Source: Alphaproteobacteria bacterium
GTDB lineage: Bacteria; Pseudomonadota; Alphaproteobacteria; Caulobacterales; Aquidulcibacteraceae
Assembly (NCBI GenBank): GCA_026400735.1
Contig: JAPLOL010000078.1
Span: 48,963 to 112,962 of the forward strand
DNA length: 64,000 nt
Reading direction: 5' to 3'
The notes beneath the pieces were generated by a model. It did no database searches. It worked only from the letters and a program-made list of their open reading frames with translations, and had not been told where the DNA came from. Numbering within the stretch: the first letter of the stretch is position 1; each line of letters opens with the position of its first letter. Below, in pieces: positions 9,091 to 18,344 of the stretch. Made by a program: the position numbers and the translations under genes.

Positions 9091-10911
9091 ATGACGCCCC
9101 GTTCTCAATCCCGCCGTTCCCGGCTTTCGAAACTGCTGCTCAGTGTAGCGCCGGCCTTAATGTTGGCCGCGGCTATGCCTGCCGATGCGCGCGGCGCGGG
9201 AGGCGATTTCCGAACCTGCCAGCGCCAGGACGCTCGCCACCTTCAACGCGCGATCGATGCGTGCGGCGCTGTTGTCGAAAATGATCGCGCCACGGTTGCG
9301 CAGGTTCAAGGCGCGCTGATCTCGCGCGCCAACATGCTGATCAGCCGCAACGATTTGAACGGCGCCGCCGGCGATCTCGAGCAAGCCCAACGCATGGGCG
9401 CCGATGATCCCACGACTTTGGTAGCGCTCGGTCGCGTACGCGCGCGCCTCAACGACCCTGACGGCGCTCTCGACGCATTCCAAAACGCCTCTGCGAACGC
9501 CACCGGCCAAGACGTAGTTGCCAACTTCGAAGCTCAAATGGCCACCGGAGCCATCGAACTGGAACGGCGTCAGTGGGCTCAGGCGATTGCCAGTTATTCT
9601 CGCGCATTCGCCGTCACATCAAGTGATGGTCGTAAGGCTCGCGCGCTCGTAGGGCTTGGCCACGCCTACCTTGGCGCAGGCGATACGAGCCAAGCAATCG
9701 GCAACTACGAAGACGCCGTTCAATTGAACCCAAACTCCATTGATGCGTTACTGGCGCTTGGCGATGTGCAAAGCTCTCTTGTCACGACCAATCGCCGCGC
9801 ATTCCAGGACGCCGACGCCTACTACAGCGAGGCGATTTCGAAGATCGGGCCAGAAGCGACTGATGCCACCCAGCGGCGCCTGCTCGCACGCGCACTTTCT
9901 GGCCGCGGTGGCCTCTACATTCAGCGCTATCTGCGCACACGCACCGATGATCCAAACCGCGCGGCGGATTTCGAAGCCGCACGGAGCGACTTTCAGGACG
10001 CCGTCGAGGCTGATGTTCAGAACGTCGATGCGTTAGTCGGCCGCGCAAAGGTCTATGAGCAGAATGCTGCGACACGCATGCGTGCGGTGGCGGATCTGGA
10101 TCGCGCTATTCGCATCGCGCCAGACAACGGCGAGATCTATCGCGCGCGCGGCGACCTTTATGCGCTGATCGGTGATCAGGAGCGCGCCATGCGCGATTAT
10201 GACGACGCACTACAGCGCGGCGGTGATCAATCATACCGCACCTACTTCCAGCGCGGCGTCATCTACATCAACGCCAACGACTTCGTCCGCGCAGATCAAA
10301 GTTTCGCGCAAGCCGCGGCGCTCGCCCGCCACGGCCCACTGCCCGCGGACTTGGATTCTAACACCGCTCTGGCCGAAGCGCTTTTCATGCGCAGCCGTGC
10401 GCAATGGAATCTCATCGATAGCCCCGGCTTGATTGCACAGGATGTGGCGCAAAACGCCCGCAACCTTGCCGACGAGGCGGCCGCCTATCGCCCGCACCAA
10501 GCTCGCTATGAAGCTGGACGCTGTCTCACGCGTCTCGTCGCCGGGGGCGAATGGGGCGTGGCCGAAACAGCTTGTCGCGAAGCGATTCGTCTTGCTCGCG
10601 AGAGCAATGACACGAACGAACTCAGCGACGCCTACGGCGCCATGGGCATGCTGCAGCTCCGCTGGGCTCTCGCCGGCGCGCCAAACGGCGCAATCGAAGC
10701 GACCCATCTGCAATACGCGGTCGATGCCTTCGGAGACGCTGCTGAGCAAAATACCTCAGGCGCTGCACTGTATCGCTACGGCGAAGCTGTCGCGCTGCAG
10801 TGCCTAGGTCGCCAGATCGAAGGTGGTCGGTTGATGCAGCAAGCGCTGCAAGCCGATCGCTCTGTCGAAGCGCGTTTCCTCGCGCACCGCATTCGCCACT
10901 GCCAGGCCTAA
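9091..10911 (+). CDS. Exported TPR-repeat protein
   Basis: A 606-residue protein with a signal peptide (basic residues, then LLLSVAPALMLAAAMPADARG) and many tetratricopeptide repeats across about 50-480, for example YLGAGDTSQAIGNYEDAVQL. It is expected in the periplasm, where TPRs serve as interaction scaffolds. The ATG at 9091 has an AGGAGAG ribosome site; an upstream in-frame extension to 8872 lacks one and would bury the signal peptide. The preceding 276 bases contain a hairpin with arms at 8887-8894 and 8912-8919 and no other gene. The next gene follows after 12 bases and is probably in the same operon. Confidence 0.8.
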   Translation: MTPRSQSRRSRLSKLLLSVAPALMLAAAMPADARGAGGDFRTCQRQDARHLQRAIDACGAVVENDRATVAQVQGALISRANMLISRNDLNGAAGDLEQAQRMGADDPTTLVALGRVRARLNDPDGALDAFQNASANATGQDVVANFEAQMATGAIELERRQWAQAIASYSRAFAVTSSDGRKARALVGLGHAYLGAGDTSQAIGNYEDAVQLNPNSIDALLALGDVQSSLVTTNRRAFQDADAYYSEAISKIGPEATDATQRRLLARALSGRGGLYIQRYLRTRTDDPNRAADFEAARSDFQDAVEADVQNVDALVGRAKVYEQNAATRMRAVADLDRAIRIAPDNGEIYRARGDLYALIGDQERAMRDYDDALQRGGDQSYRTYFQRGVIYINANDFVRADQSFAQAAALARHGPLPADLDSNTALAEALFMRSRAQWNLIDSPGLIAQDVAQNARNLADEAAAYRPHQARYEAGRCLTRLVAGGEWGVAETACREAIRLARESNDTNELSDAYGAMGMLQLRWALAGAPNGAIEATHLQYAVDAFGDAAEQNTSGAALYRYGEAVALQCLGRQIEGGRLMQQALQADRSVEARFLAHRIRHCQA

Positions 10912-10923
10912 TTGGAGGACGTT

Positions 10924-11862
10924 ATGGCAAGGCCATCTAAACACGCCGATCCTGCAACAGAAAAGAACTGGGTGTTCGTTGCCGTTCCGGTTCTGGACGT
11001 CGATGTCTCTATCATCGCCGCACCCGGTCACGTCGATCTGGTCCGCGGCCCCAAACGAGACGACGCCATTCGCGTCATCGTCGAGCGTTGCGGTGCGATG
11101 TTCGCCGAGGAAATCAGCGGGCGCGTCGAGCACGTGCGCCACAGCAACTTCAATCACCACGGTATGGCCGTTCACATGGTCATCACCGCGCGTGAATCGG
11201 AGAATCTCGACGATATCGTCGAGCGCGATCTCGGCGCGTTGGAACGCGCACTCGAAGCCAATCTTCAATCTCTCTTTGGATGGGAGCAAGCAGCCGTGTC
11301 AGTTCAAATCGATCCGAACCCCGCTCAAGACGTCCGGCGCGGACGCCGCGCCCAACCACGCACTGGCCACGCCGACGACATCAATGTCTGGCAACCAGGT
11401 GGCGGCAGCAACGCCATCGCTCCGGTGATCGTCACCGTGCCAACCGCAGGCAGTGGCGGCGGCGGTGGTGGTGGCGATGATGACGATCATCGCCAACGCT
11501 CACGCACAGTGGTGCGCCAAGGGTCAAACGCACTCGCCGGGTTGTTCGGCGCTTTGCTCGCGATTGGCGTCGCGATCTTGATTGGGGTCGTCGTCGGCCC
11601 CCTCACCGAGCAGATCGGCAATCTCTACCAAGATCGGCAATTCGTAGCCGAGCGGCACGCGAGTGAAATCCGCGTGCGCGATCAAGAAATCCGTTCGCTC
11701 CGGGGAGAAAATGGCCGTCTGAACAACACCGTGCAACGTCTGGCGTCCCGTCGCGGCCAACCCGCCATGCGTTCTGATCAACCAACGCGCGCGCTGCGGG
11801 ACACAGACTCGCTGAGTCCGCTCGCCACGCCACCGCCAGCAACGGCCGCCGGCGAACCGTAA
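10924..11862 (+). CDS. Membrane protein with a domain shared with the 6564 gene
   Basis: The 312-residue protein has three visible parts: a globular N-terminal domain (about 15-135) paralogous to the protein at 6564-6914 (shared HSNF..GM and GWEQAAVSVQ); a low-complexity Gly/Asp/His linker around 165-190; and one transmembrane helix near 200-225 followed by a charged coiled coil (DRQFVAERHASEIRVRDQEI). ATG at 10924 is preceded by GGAGGA at 4 bases; the TTG at 10912 is upstream of that site and less likely. It is coupled to the TPR gene. I know no family name. Confidence 0.7.
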   Translation: MARPSKHADPATEKNWVFVAVPVLDVDVSIIAAPGHVDLVRGPKRDDAIRVIVERCGAMFAEEISGRVEHVRHSNFNHHGMAVHMVITARESENLDDIVERDLGALERALEANLQSLFGWEQAAVSVQIDPNPAQDVRRGRRAQPRTGHADDINVWQPGGGSNAIAPVIVTVPTAGSGGGGGGGDDDDHRQRSRTVVRQGSNALAGLFGALLAIGVAILIGVVVGPLTEQIGNLYQDRQFVAERHASEIRVRDQEIRSLRGENGRLNNTVQRLASRRGQPAMRSDQPTRALRDTDSLSPLATPPPATAAGEP

Positions 11863-11888
11863 CTTCCCAAGAGAAACGTCTCCTCCCT

Positions 11889-11920
11889 GCGGGCTGCCCC
11901 AGCAGCCCGCACCCCTTTTG
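11889..11920 (+). terminator. Probable intrinsic terminator
   Basis: A perfect 9-bp stem (gcgggctgc / gcagcccgc) with a ccca loop is followed by acccctttt. It closes the 9091-11862 operon and faces the convergent protease gene. Confidence 0.65.
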
Positions 11921-11977
11921 GGACAACGATTTTCTCAACGCTGGCAAATGAAGACGCCCCGCGCCTCCTCGTATCCG

Positions 11978-14900
11978 TTAGATCAGACCCCACTCAACGG
12001 GCACGACTGCGACCACGGCTTGGCTCTCCAGGACAAAGCCGTTCATGGTCCAAAGCGCCACCGTGCCATCGGTGTTGTGCCAAAGGATGTCATCACGCCC
12101 GTCGCCGTTGTAGTCGCCAACGTTCGCGATGCTCCACGAGAGCGGCGCTCCGCCGACCATCTGCACACCGAGCGTCGCGTTGCCGTTCATCCGCCACATG
12201 GCGAGACCGCCGTCGCTTGTGTTTCGGAAAAGAATGTCAGCGCGCCCGTCACCGTCGAAATCACCCACGCCCTGGATCTGCCAATTGGTCGGCGCCGACC
12301 CAATGATCGCCGCGCTCGTCTGCGTGGCTCCATCGGTCGTCCAGCGCGCGACTGTTCCGTCGGTGTTTCGCAACAAGATATCGTCACGTCCATCGCCATC
12401 GAAATCGGCGATGCCCGCGATATTCCACGCAGCAGGCGCGGCTGAGACAATCGCTTGGTTTGCAATCGTGTTGCCGTTCATCAACCAGACAGCCACGGCG
12501 CCATCGTTACTGTCGCGCCAGACGAAATCGTCCCTGCCATCGAAGTTAAAATCGCCGACACCTTGGAATTGCCAATTGCTCGGCACGCCGGTGATGATTG
12601 AAGCGGCCGTACCTGCACCATCAGCCCACACTGCGACCGCTGTGGTGGTGGTGTTGCGCCAAATAATATCATCACGGCCATCGCCGGAGAAATCACCCGT
12701 GCCGAGAATGCTCCACTCACCCGGCGCACCACCGGCGATGTAAGCATTTGTCTGCGTCGCGCCCGACAGCTGCCATACGGCTACGGCGCCAGTATTGGCA
12801 TTCCGCCACAGCAAGTCTGACGTGCCGTCACCTGTGAACGTACGAAACGCATTGTCCAGCGCCACGTTGCGATCGGCGAACTGCAACAGTTCGACGCTGG
12901 TCAGCGTGTCAATACCCTGGCCAGCAATCGTCACTGACCAAGTTCCATCCGGACGACGGCTCCAAGACGCACCGGTCGACGCGACATCGAACTGCGCAAC
13001 ATCGCGGCCGAGGCCACCGTTCAAGATGTCGCTGTTCAGACCGCCAACTAAAAGATCGTTGCCGTCGCCGCCTAAAAGTTCGTCCTGGCCAGCAAAGCCA
13101 ACCAGCGTGTCATCGCCTGCCATGCCTTCCAGGCGATCCGCAGCGTCGCGACCTGAGAAGAAATTGTTCGCTGCATTGCCAATCGCACTGCCTACATTGA
13201 TCGCATTCTCAATGTTGCTGAGCGTAAAGTTCGAACCAACATACGTGCCGACGCCAGCGGTGAGATTCACCGACCCGCTGTCGGTGAATTCAATCGTGTC
13301 GACGCCAGCGCCGCCATTGATGTTGTCATCGCCCTGGGTCGCAACAAACCAATTGTCCGCGCCATCGCCAACAATCACATCGGCAAAAGTCGTTCCAACG
13401 ACACGTTCGAAACCGCTAATTGTATCAACGCCTGCAACGCCGCCGCCCGTCGCGACACCAAGCGCCAAGTTGATGCTTATGGCCCCGGTCGATGATGTGA
13501 AATCGATCGTGTCAAACCCATTGCCGCCCGCGTAAATGTTAGATTCTGCGCCGGCGAGCGTTTGCCGGCGGGCCAGAACGCGATCATCTCCATCGCCGGC
13601 ATCAATTTGATCGTCGCCACCTTGACCGTTGATGATGTCGTCACCGCCGCCGGCGGAAATGACGTTGGCCAACGCATTGCCGATAATCGTGTTGGCGAAC
13701 GCATTGCCGATGCCGTTTAAACCCGCGCCGACAATGTTCAGATTGTCGAGCCCGTCTGAAAGGGTGAACGACGCCAACGACGAGTCTACTGTGTCAATCC
13801 CTTCGCCAACGGCCTCGACGATCGTGTCGCCAGCATCGTCAACGAAGTAGCGATCGTTGCCCAGTCCGCCGGTCATCGCGTCTGCGCCAGCACCACCGTC
13901 AAGACGATCGGCGCCACCGCCGCCGTTGAGCGCGTCTGCGCCCGCGCCGCCGTCCAAAACGTCGTCGCCCGCGCCGCCAAGCAACGTGTCGATGCCTTCC
14001 GCGCCGCTGATTGTGTCATTGCCGTCGTTGCCGGTAAGCACATTGGCCGCGGCATTGCCGATAAGCGTGTCGTTCCCCACGCCGCCTGTCGCATTCTCGA
14101 TCACGACGCCATTGGCGATCGTTACGCCGCCATAGATGTTCTGAGCGTACCCGTAGGACGGAAATCCACCGGCGCCGTTGCCCTGCAGCGTTGCGGCGCG
14201 CAGATCGATGTAGGCAGCACCGTTCGGATCCGCCGCGATCGTATCAACGCCGCCTGTGTCCCAGATCGAAAGATAATACGGATTAACAGGGTTTGATCCG
14301 CTCAGCGCGTAGGTGGTGTCACCGCTATTGCGGTTCGCATCGGCGCCGTAGAGGCGCTGTAAGAACGCGATGTCGAGCGCCATCGGCGTTGCGCTGAATC
14401 CGTAATTATTGCTCGGCGTCGCTGGCCACAGACCATTCGGTCCAACCCAACCATCGTTGTAGGACATGATTGTGAAAATCTGCTGGTTCAGACCGTAGAG
14501 GCCATACGAACCGAACGGACTGAGCACGCCCTGCATGACTTGGTTGTCGCCGCCATCATAGTGCGGGTGATCCAAACCCAGCCCGTGCAGCGCTTCGTGG
14601 ATGACGACCGAAAAGCCAAGCCCGCCCGGTGCGAGCCCAGTTGCCGTCCAACCTGGGGCGCCTTGACTGAACACGATGTAAGCGCTGTCCACCGCCGTAT
14701 AGGTCACGCCGAGAACGCCGACATCCAAAGTGTCGAGCGACAAAATGAAGTCAGCCTGAGATAGCGTGCTCGTGGTCGTAAACGTGAGATTCGTGACGTC
14801 CGCAATTGTCTGCAGCGCCGTCATCACTGCATTCTGCTCTGCGGCCGTGAAGCTTCGTAGCGCCGGCCCTTCTGGGCCCAAATTTTGCCCAGTGGTCGCG

Positions 14901-15748
14901 AAGTACACAAAGATGTTCGAGGTACTGAAGGTGAAGCCTAAATCGAGTGTATCCAAAGGATCTTGAGGCGCGCCCGTTGCGGCCGAAATCGTGTAAGCGC
15001 CGATCTCGCCAAGCGCGTACGCGCGCGCCGAAAGGTAATAGACGCCTGTCTGCGGCGCGGTGAAATGCATCAGCGCGTTGGTCCCGTCGCCGCCATCATC
15101 ATCGATCGAGATCAGAGTGCCGCTTGCGTCACGCACTTCAAGATATGGATCGGTCAGCGGCCGAAAATCGCCGGAGCCAAACAAGCTAAATTCGTAACAC
15201 TGCCCTGCCACCAACTCGACACGAAACCAATCGGCATCACCTGAGCTCTCGATTGCGCTCGATTGCGACGGCCCATCGACCACCAAGGTACGGTTCGTCG
15301 TCGTACCGTCGTCGATGACATCAGAGCCCAACGTATTGACGCTAATGGTGTAGCCGCCAACAGCCGAGCCAGCACCGCTCACGCCAATAAAGAAGCTGCC
15401 GCCGCCCGTCGTGACGTTCCAGTTTCCATCGGCGTCAGTTGTGATCAGCGAACCGGACGTCGAGTAGAGCGAAAGGAACGGACTCGTGAGCGGAGTACCG
15501 CCGATGCCAGTGACCAAAACTTGGTACGAAACGTTCGGCTGAAAGGTGATCCGGAACCAATCCTGATCGCCGACAGTGTCGATCTCACTCGTACGAGATC
15601 CGGGCGCACTCAGAGTTTCGGTGGACGAAATTCCGCCAGGGATTGTGTCCAGCGCCAGCGGCCCGCCGCGTACACGCTCTAGACTGACGCCGCCATCGTC
15701 CTCAGTCGAATCCCAACCAAACCGCGCACGCCCTAATGAACTGCCCAT
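11978..15748 (-). CDS. Secreted serralysin-type zinc metalloprotease with RTX and FG-GAP-like repeats
   Basis: A 1256-residue protein. Two PPC-like beta domains (about 40-260) precede an M10/serralysin catalytic domain with zinc motif HEALHGLGLDH near 384-394 and Met-turn IMSYND near 425. A Peptidase_M10_C/RTX region follows (about 560-900) with glycine-aspartate nonapeptides such as GGAGDDVLD, which bind calcium and usually direct type I secretion. The last 290 residues are about six FG-GAP/VCBS-like repeats (DGTSDLLWRN, DGRDDIIWRN, DGRDDFVWRD), probably a beta-propeller for adhesion. No N-terminal signal peptide is seen, in keeping with type I export, yet no ABC exporter lies nearby. I prefer the ATG at 15748 (GGGGAG, 4 bases); the frame reaches a GTG at 15850 that lacks a ribosome site and lies inside a palindrome. 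Confidence 0.85.
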   Translation of the reverse strand: MGSSLGRARFGWDSTEDDGGVSLERVRGGPLALDTIPGGISSTETLSAPGSRTSEIDTVGDQDWFRITFQPNVSYQVLVTGIGGTPLTSPFLSLYSTSGSLITTDADGNWNVTTGGGSFFIGVSGAGSAVGGYTISVNTLGSDVIDDGTTTNRTLVVDGPSQSSAIESSGDADWFRVELVAGQCYEFSLFGSGDFRPLTDPYLEVRDASGTLISIDDDGGDGTNALMHFTAPQTGVYYLSARAYALGEIGAYTISAATGAPQDPLDTLDLGFTFSTSNIFVYFATTGQNLGPEGPALRSFTAAEQNAVMTALQTIADVTNLTFTTTSTLSQADFILSLDTLDVGVLGVTYTAVDSAYIVFSQGAPGWTATGLAPGGLGFSVVIHEALHGLGLDHPHYDGGDNQVMQGVLSPFGSYGLYGLNQQIFTIMSYNDGWVGPNGLWPATPSNNYGFSATPMALDIAFLQRLYGADANRNSGDTTYALSGSNPVNPYYLSIWDTGGVDTIAADPNGAAYIDLRAATLQGNGAGGFPSYGYAQNIYGGVTIANGVVIENATGGVGNDTLIGNAAANVLTGNDGNDTISGAEGIDTLLGGAGDDVLDGGAGADALNGGGGADRLDGGAGADAMTGGLGNDRYFVDDAGDTIVEAVGEGIDTVDSSLASFTLSDGLDNLNIVGAGLNGIGNAFANTIIGNALANVISAGGGDDIINGQGGDDQIDAGDGDDRVLARRQTLAGAESNIYAGGNGFDTIDFTSSTGAISINLALGVATGGGVAGVDTISGFERVVGTTFADVIVGDGADNWFVATQGDDNINGGAGVDTIEFTDSGSVNLTAGVGTYVGSNFTLSNIENAINVGSAIGNAANNFFSGRDAADRLEGMAGDDTLVGFAGQDELLGGDGNDLLVGGLNSDILNGGLGRDVAQFDVASTGASWSRRPDGTWSVTIAGQGIDTLTSVELLQFADRNVALDNAFRTFTGDGTSDLLWRNANTGAVAVWQLSGATQTNAYIAGGAPGEWSILGTGDFSGDGRDDIIWRNTTTTAVAVWADGAGTAASIITGVPSNWQFQGVGDFNFDGRDDFVWRDSNDGAVAVWLMNGNTIANQAIVSAAPAAWNIAGIADFDGDGRDDILLRNTDGTVARWTTDGATQTSAAIIGSAPTNWQIQGVGDFDGDGRADILFRNTSDGGLAMWRMNGNATLGVQMVGGAPLSWSIANVGDYNGDGRDDILWHNTDGTVALWTMNGFVLESQAVVAVVPVEWGLI

Positions 15749-15845
15749 CGCTCTCCCCAGGCTGTCTTGTATCGCTGCTGCCCGAAAGCTGTACAGCTCA
15801 GGCAGCAGGTTCCCGCCCGATGCGCGCGCCGCCGGCATCAGCCAC

Positions 15846-15876
15846 TTCACCCAATTGGGTGAATCTAGTTTCTAGA
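15846..15876. promoter_or_regulatory. Two adjacent palindromes upstream of the metalloprotease gene
   Basis: A perfect 18-bp palindrome, ttcacccaattgggtgaa (15846-15863), is followed at once by tctag-ttt-ctaga (15864-15876). They lie about 100 bases upstream of the preferred protease start, where an operator would sit. The binding factor is unknown. Confidence 0.5.
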
Positions 15877-15928
15877 AGGACAGGCGTCAGCGGCCGTGGT
15901 CCGGAGCGCCGCGCGCGTACTGGTCGGA

Positions 15929-16180
15929 CTAACCAAGCAATCGTTCGACCGCGCTGCCGAACAAGCCTCCAAGAATAACCCCCACCCAAAGACCGGCGAA
16001 GGCGCCGTGGAGGACGGAACGCCCGTTGAAACTCAGTGCAGCGCCGCAAAAGCAACCGATCAGGCCGAGTATCCCACCTCGGTCCCAGGTCCACACGCAG
16101 GCGGCAATCGCGACAAGCAATAGGCCCAGCTCCAGGACAGGCAACGCTGGCTTCGGCTCCGCGCCGTTTGGCTCTCTCAT
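15929..16180 (-). CDS. Small membrane protein
   Basis: An 83-residue protein with two or three hydrophobic helices (LGLLLVAIAACVW, then ILGLIGCFCGAALSF and a glycine-rich final helix). The ATG at 16180 is chosen because GGGAGG precedes it; a GTG at 16198 overlaps that site. It stands between the protease and the TPR gene, all on the minus strand. It matches no family I recognise. Confidence 0.5.
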   Translation of the reverse strand: MREPNGAEPKPALPVLELGLLLVAIAACVWTWDRGGILGLIGCFCGAALSFNGRSVLHGAFAGLWVGVILGGLFGSAVERLLG

Positions 16181-16253
16181 AGCGGCCCGCCTCCCCACAA
16201 TGCCCCGCAGGGCAAGGCGTGCGACAGCGCCCGCGCGCTGTCGCAGCGTTCAG

Positions 16254-16910
16254 CTAGCGCGCACCGTGAGCGTTCACTTGCGACAGCAACGCCGCCACGT
16301 CGCGTCTGCGGCCAGCATCCGCCGCCTCACGGCCGGGGCGCGCCGGCGCGCGCTCAGCGCGTTCGAGGTATGATCGAGCGCCGGCGAAATCGTTTTGACG
16401 CACCATGAAGTCCGCCATGAAGTAGTTTGGCTCGATGCCGTTGGGATTGGCGCGAAGCGCGCGTTGCAAATAGTCGCGCGCGCGATCGCGATTGCCGAAC
16501 CCGATTGGGAAACCAGGGACCTGCGCATAAAGCGAGCCGAGGCTCGTGTAGATCGAGCCATCGCCAAGCGCGTTCGGATTTAGGCGTTCGGCGCGCACCA
16601 AGATGTCGCGTGCGCGCGTCACCTTTCCCAGAGCGCCGAGGCCGCCTTCAACGCCAGCTTCCGAACTCAGAATGATCGCTTGCCACACCAACGGCTCCGC
16701 TGCCGCTGGATACGCTCGCACCAATGCGTCTGCCTGTGCGTCCAGTCGCGTGAACTCCGCCAGCCGCCCATCGCGCGCTGTGGTCACGAACTGCGCATGA
16801 TCCCACGCCTGCGCGAGTCCAGCGACCTGTTGATCCATATGCTCGTCCGCGAACGCGGCGCCATTGAGGGCGACCGCGAAAACCGCCGCCGCGAGGGAAC
16901 GCTTCAACAT
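16254..16910 (-). CDS. Periplasmic TPR-repeat protein
   Basis: This 218-residue protein has a signal peptide (MLKRSLAAAVFAVALNGAAFA, cleavage after AFA) and TPR-like helices around 90-200, including the typical RARDYLQRALRANPNGIEPN. It should act in the periplasm as a scaffold or adaptor. It begins 11 bases after the SDR gene, so it is probably the last gene of the thermostable-hemolysin/ligase/oxidase/SDR operon. A link of this exported protein to that pathway is inferred from position only. Confidence 0.75.
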   Translation of the reverse strand: MLKRSLAAAVFAVALNGAAFADEHMDQQVAGLAQAWDHAQFVTTARDGRLAEFTRLDAQADALVRAYPAAAEPLVWQAIILSSEAGVEGGLGALGKVTRARDILVRAERLNPNALGDGSIYTSLGSLYAQVPGFPIGFGNRDRARDYLQRALRANPNGIEPNYFMADFMVRQNDFAGARSYLERAERAPARPGREAADAGRRRDVAALLSQVNAHGAR

Positions 16911-16921
16911 CCATGTACTCC

Positions 16922-17680
16922 TTAAACTGGGAAGAGCTTTGCGGCCCGCTTGTCGTTGGCCGCGAGCGCGCCATCCACGATGGAAGGTGCAAGCGCGTTA
17001 ACCCGCACAAAGAACGATTCCGGGAAACCGAGGAAAACTTCGCGTTCGCACCGCGTGATTGCCTGCACAATGCGGCGCGCAACGTGCTTGGGCTCGTCCA
17101 TGTGCATCTTAGTTTGTTCAGCGAAGTCACGCACCAGCTGCGAGTTGAGCGGCGTATCTACCGCGCGCGGCGCCACGTAGATGACGCGCACACCAGATCC
17201 CGCAAGTTCGCGCCGCAACCCTTGGCTTAACCCATGCAGGCCGGACTTAGAGCTGGAGTACGTGACGAAGTGCGCGAAGTTGATTGATCCGAACACCGAG
17301 CCGACATTTACGATGCGGCCATGCCCGCGGTCCTTCATGCCGGGCAACACAGCCTGGATAAGACGCGCCGGCGCGATGAGATTGACCATGTAGGTCGCCA
17401 GCATGTTTGGCGCGCTTTGGCTTCCGAACGGCCCGAAATGCTGAATCCCGGCGAGGTTGACAATGATGTCCCACGGTTCGGCGGCCACCGTGGCCGCAAC
17501 CGCTTCGAGGCCTTCAGGCGTCGACAGATCACCGCGTATCAGCCGCGCGTCAAACGGCAGCGACTCTGCACGATCGACCACCGTAAGAATTGCCCCAGCC
17601 TTGATCAGGCTCGCTGCGATGAGCGAGCCGATGCCGCCTGCGCCGCCCGTCATCAGGACGCGTTCGCCCTTAAGCCGCAT
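16922..17680 (-). CDS. Short-chain dehydrogenase/reductase
   Basis: A 252-residue SDR with the NAD(P) motif TGGAGGIG at 11-18, the NLAG block, and catalytic Ser-Tyr-Lys (GSVFGSINFAHFVTYSSSKSG: serine in GSV, tyrosine in TYSSSK). It would reduce a carbonyl or oxidise an alcohol. It overlaps the upstream diiron-oxidase-like gene by 11 bases, showing translational coupling in one operon. In that setting the substrate is probably the acyl or aldehyde product made by the ligase and oxidase, an inference. It could equally be a general ketoreductase. Confidence 0.85.
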   Translation of the reverse strand: MRLKGERVLMTGGAGGIGSLIAASLIKAGAILTVVDRAESLPFDARLIRGDLSTPEGLEAVAATVAAEPWDIIVNLAGIQHFGPFGSQSAPNMLATYMVNLIAPARLIQAVLPGMKDRGHGRIVNVGSVFGSINFAHFVTYSSSKSGLHGLSQGLRRELAGSGVRVIYVAPRAVDTPLNSQLVRDFAEQTKMHMDEPKHVARRIVQAITRCEREVFLGFPESFFVRVNALAPSIVDGALAANDKRAAKLFPV

Positions 17681-18341
17681 TTGCTGTCTCCGTTTGATGA
17701 GGGATGGAGCGGAAGACGTTGCCGAACAGCGCGAACATCGCCTTTGCGACGTGAAGGATGGCGGTGCGATCCTCCTCGCGCGTCACCTTCTCCATGAGGT
17801 TCTCGAAGAACCGCATGTGTTCTTGGTCGAGCGAGCCGTGCGAGGTGAGATAGCGAAACGCAGCCGGCGGCAAGCCGAGGCTCTGCTGCACCGCGCCCGC
17901 TCCGCGCGACGCTAGCAGCACGCTGGTCGACTCGAGCACATAGACCATGCCGAAGAAGCCCATCGGATTGATGCGATTGATGTAGTCGTACGCGAACGCC
18001 ACCATCACTTCCGTAGCGAGCCGCGGACCAGCATCTCGGGCGGCGTTCGCATCGGCCCCGCAAGCACGGATGTCATCCAGAATCCACTGCTCGTGACCCG
18101 TCTCTTCGGCGATGTATTCGTCCAGAGCCGTGCGGAAGTCTTCGTGATCCGCGCCAAGACGCGCCTTCGCCGCCGCCATCAGAGACGCCGTGTGCTTCAC
18201 ATGATGGTACGCCTCCGTGAGATAGGCGACGTACGTATCCTTGCTGATGCGCCCCGAAAGGCCATCGACCAATTGCGGAATAGTCAGCAGCTGCTGCGCA
18301 TCCGGCAGCGTTGATTGTCTGAGCGTTGCGTAGAAGGACAT
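17670..18341 (-). CDS. Iron-containing redox enzyme, haem-oxygenase-like diiron oxidase family
   Basis: A 223-residue all-helical protein of the TenA/haem-oxygenase fold. Candidate metal ligands occur in LTEAYHHVKHT, EETGHEQWILDD and LDQEHMRFFENL, the E/H/D pattern of the HDO group (UndA, BesC, SznF), whose members activate oxygen on amino or fatty acids. It begins 3 bases after the AMP ligase and overlaps the SDR gene by 11 bases. The combination suggests activation of an acid, iron-dependent oxidation and reduction. TenA thiaminase is unlikely because its catalytic Cys is not evident. Confidence 0.75.
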   Translation of the reverse strand: MSFYATLRQSTLPDAQQLLTIPQLVDGLSGRISKDTYVAYLTEAYHHVKHTASLMAAAKARLGADHEDFRTALDEYIAEETGHEQWILDDIRACGADANAARDAGPRLATEVMVAFAYDYINRINPMGFFGMVYVLESTSVLLASRGAGAVQQSLGLPPAAFRYLTSHGSLDQEHMRFFENLMEKVTREEDRTAILHVAKAMFALFGNVFRSIPHQTETANAA

Positions 18342-18344
18342 GCC

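Noticed and set aside
13000..14100. Tandem DNA repeats that could suggest a CRISPR array or minisatellite
   Set aside because: They encode the RTX nonapeptides in frame; no uniform repeat-spacer structure.
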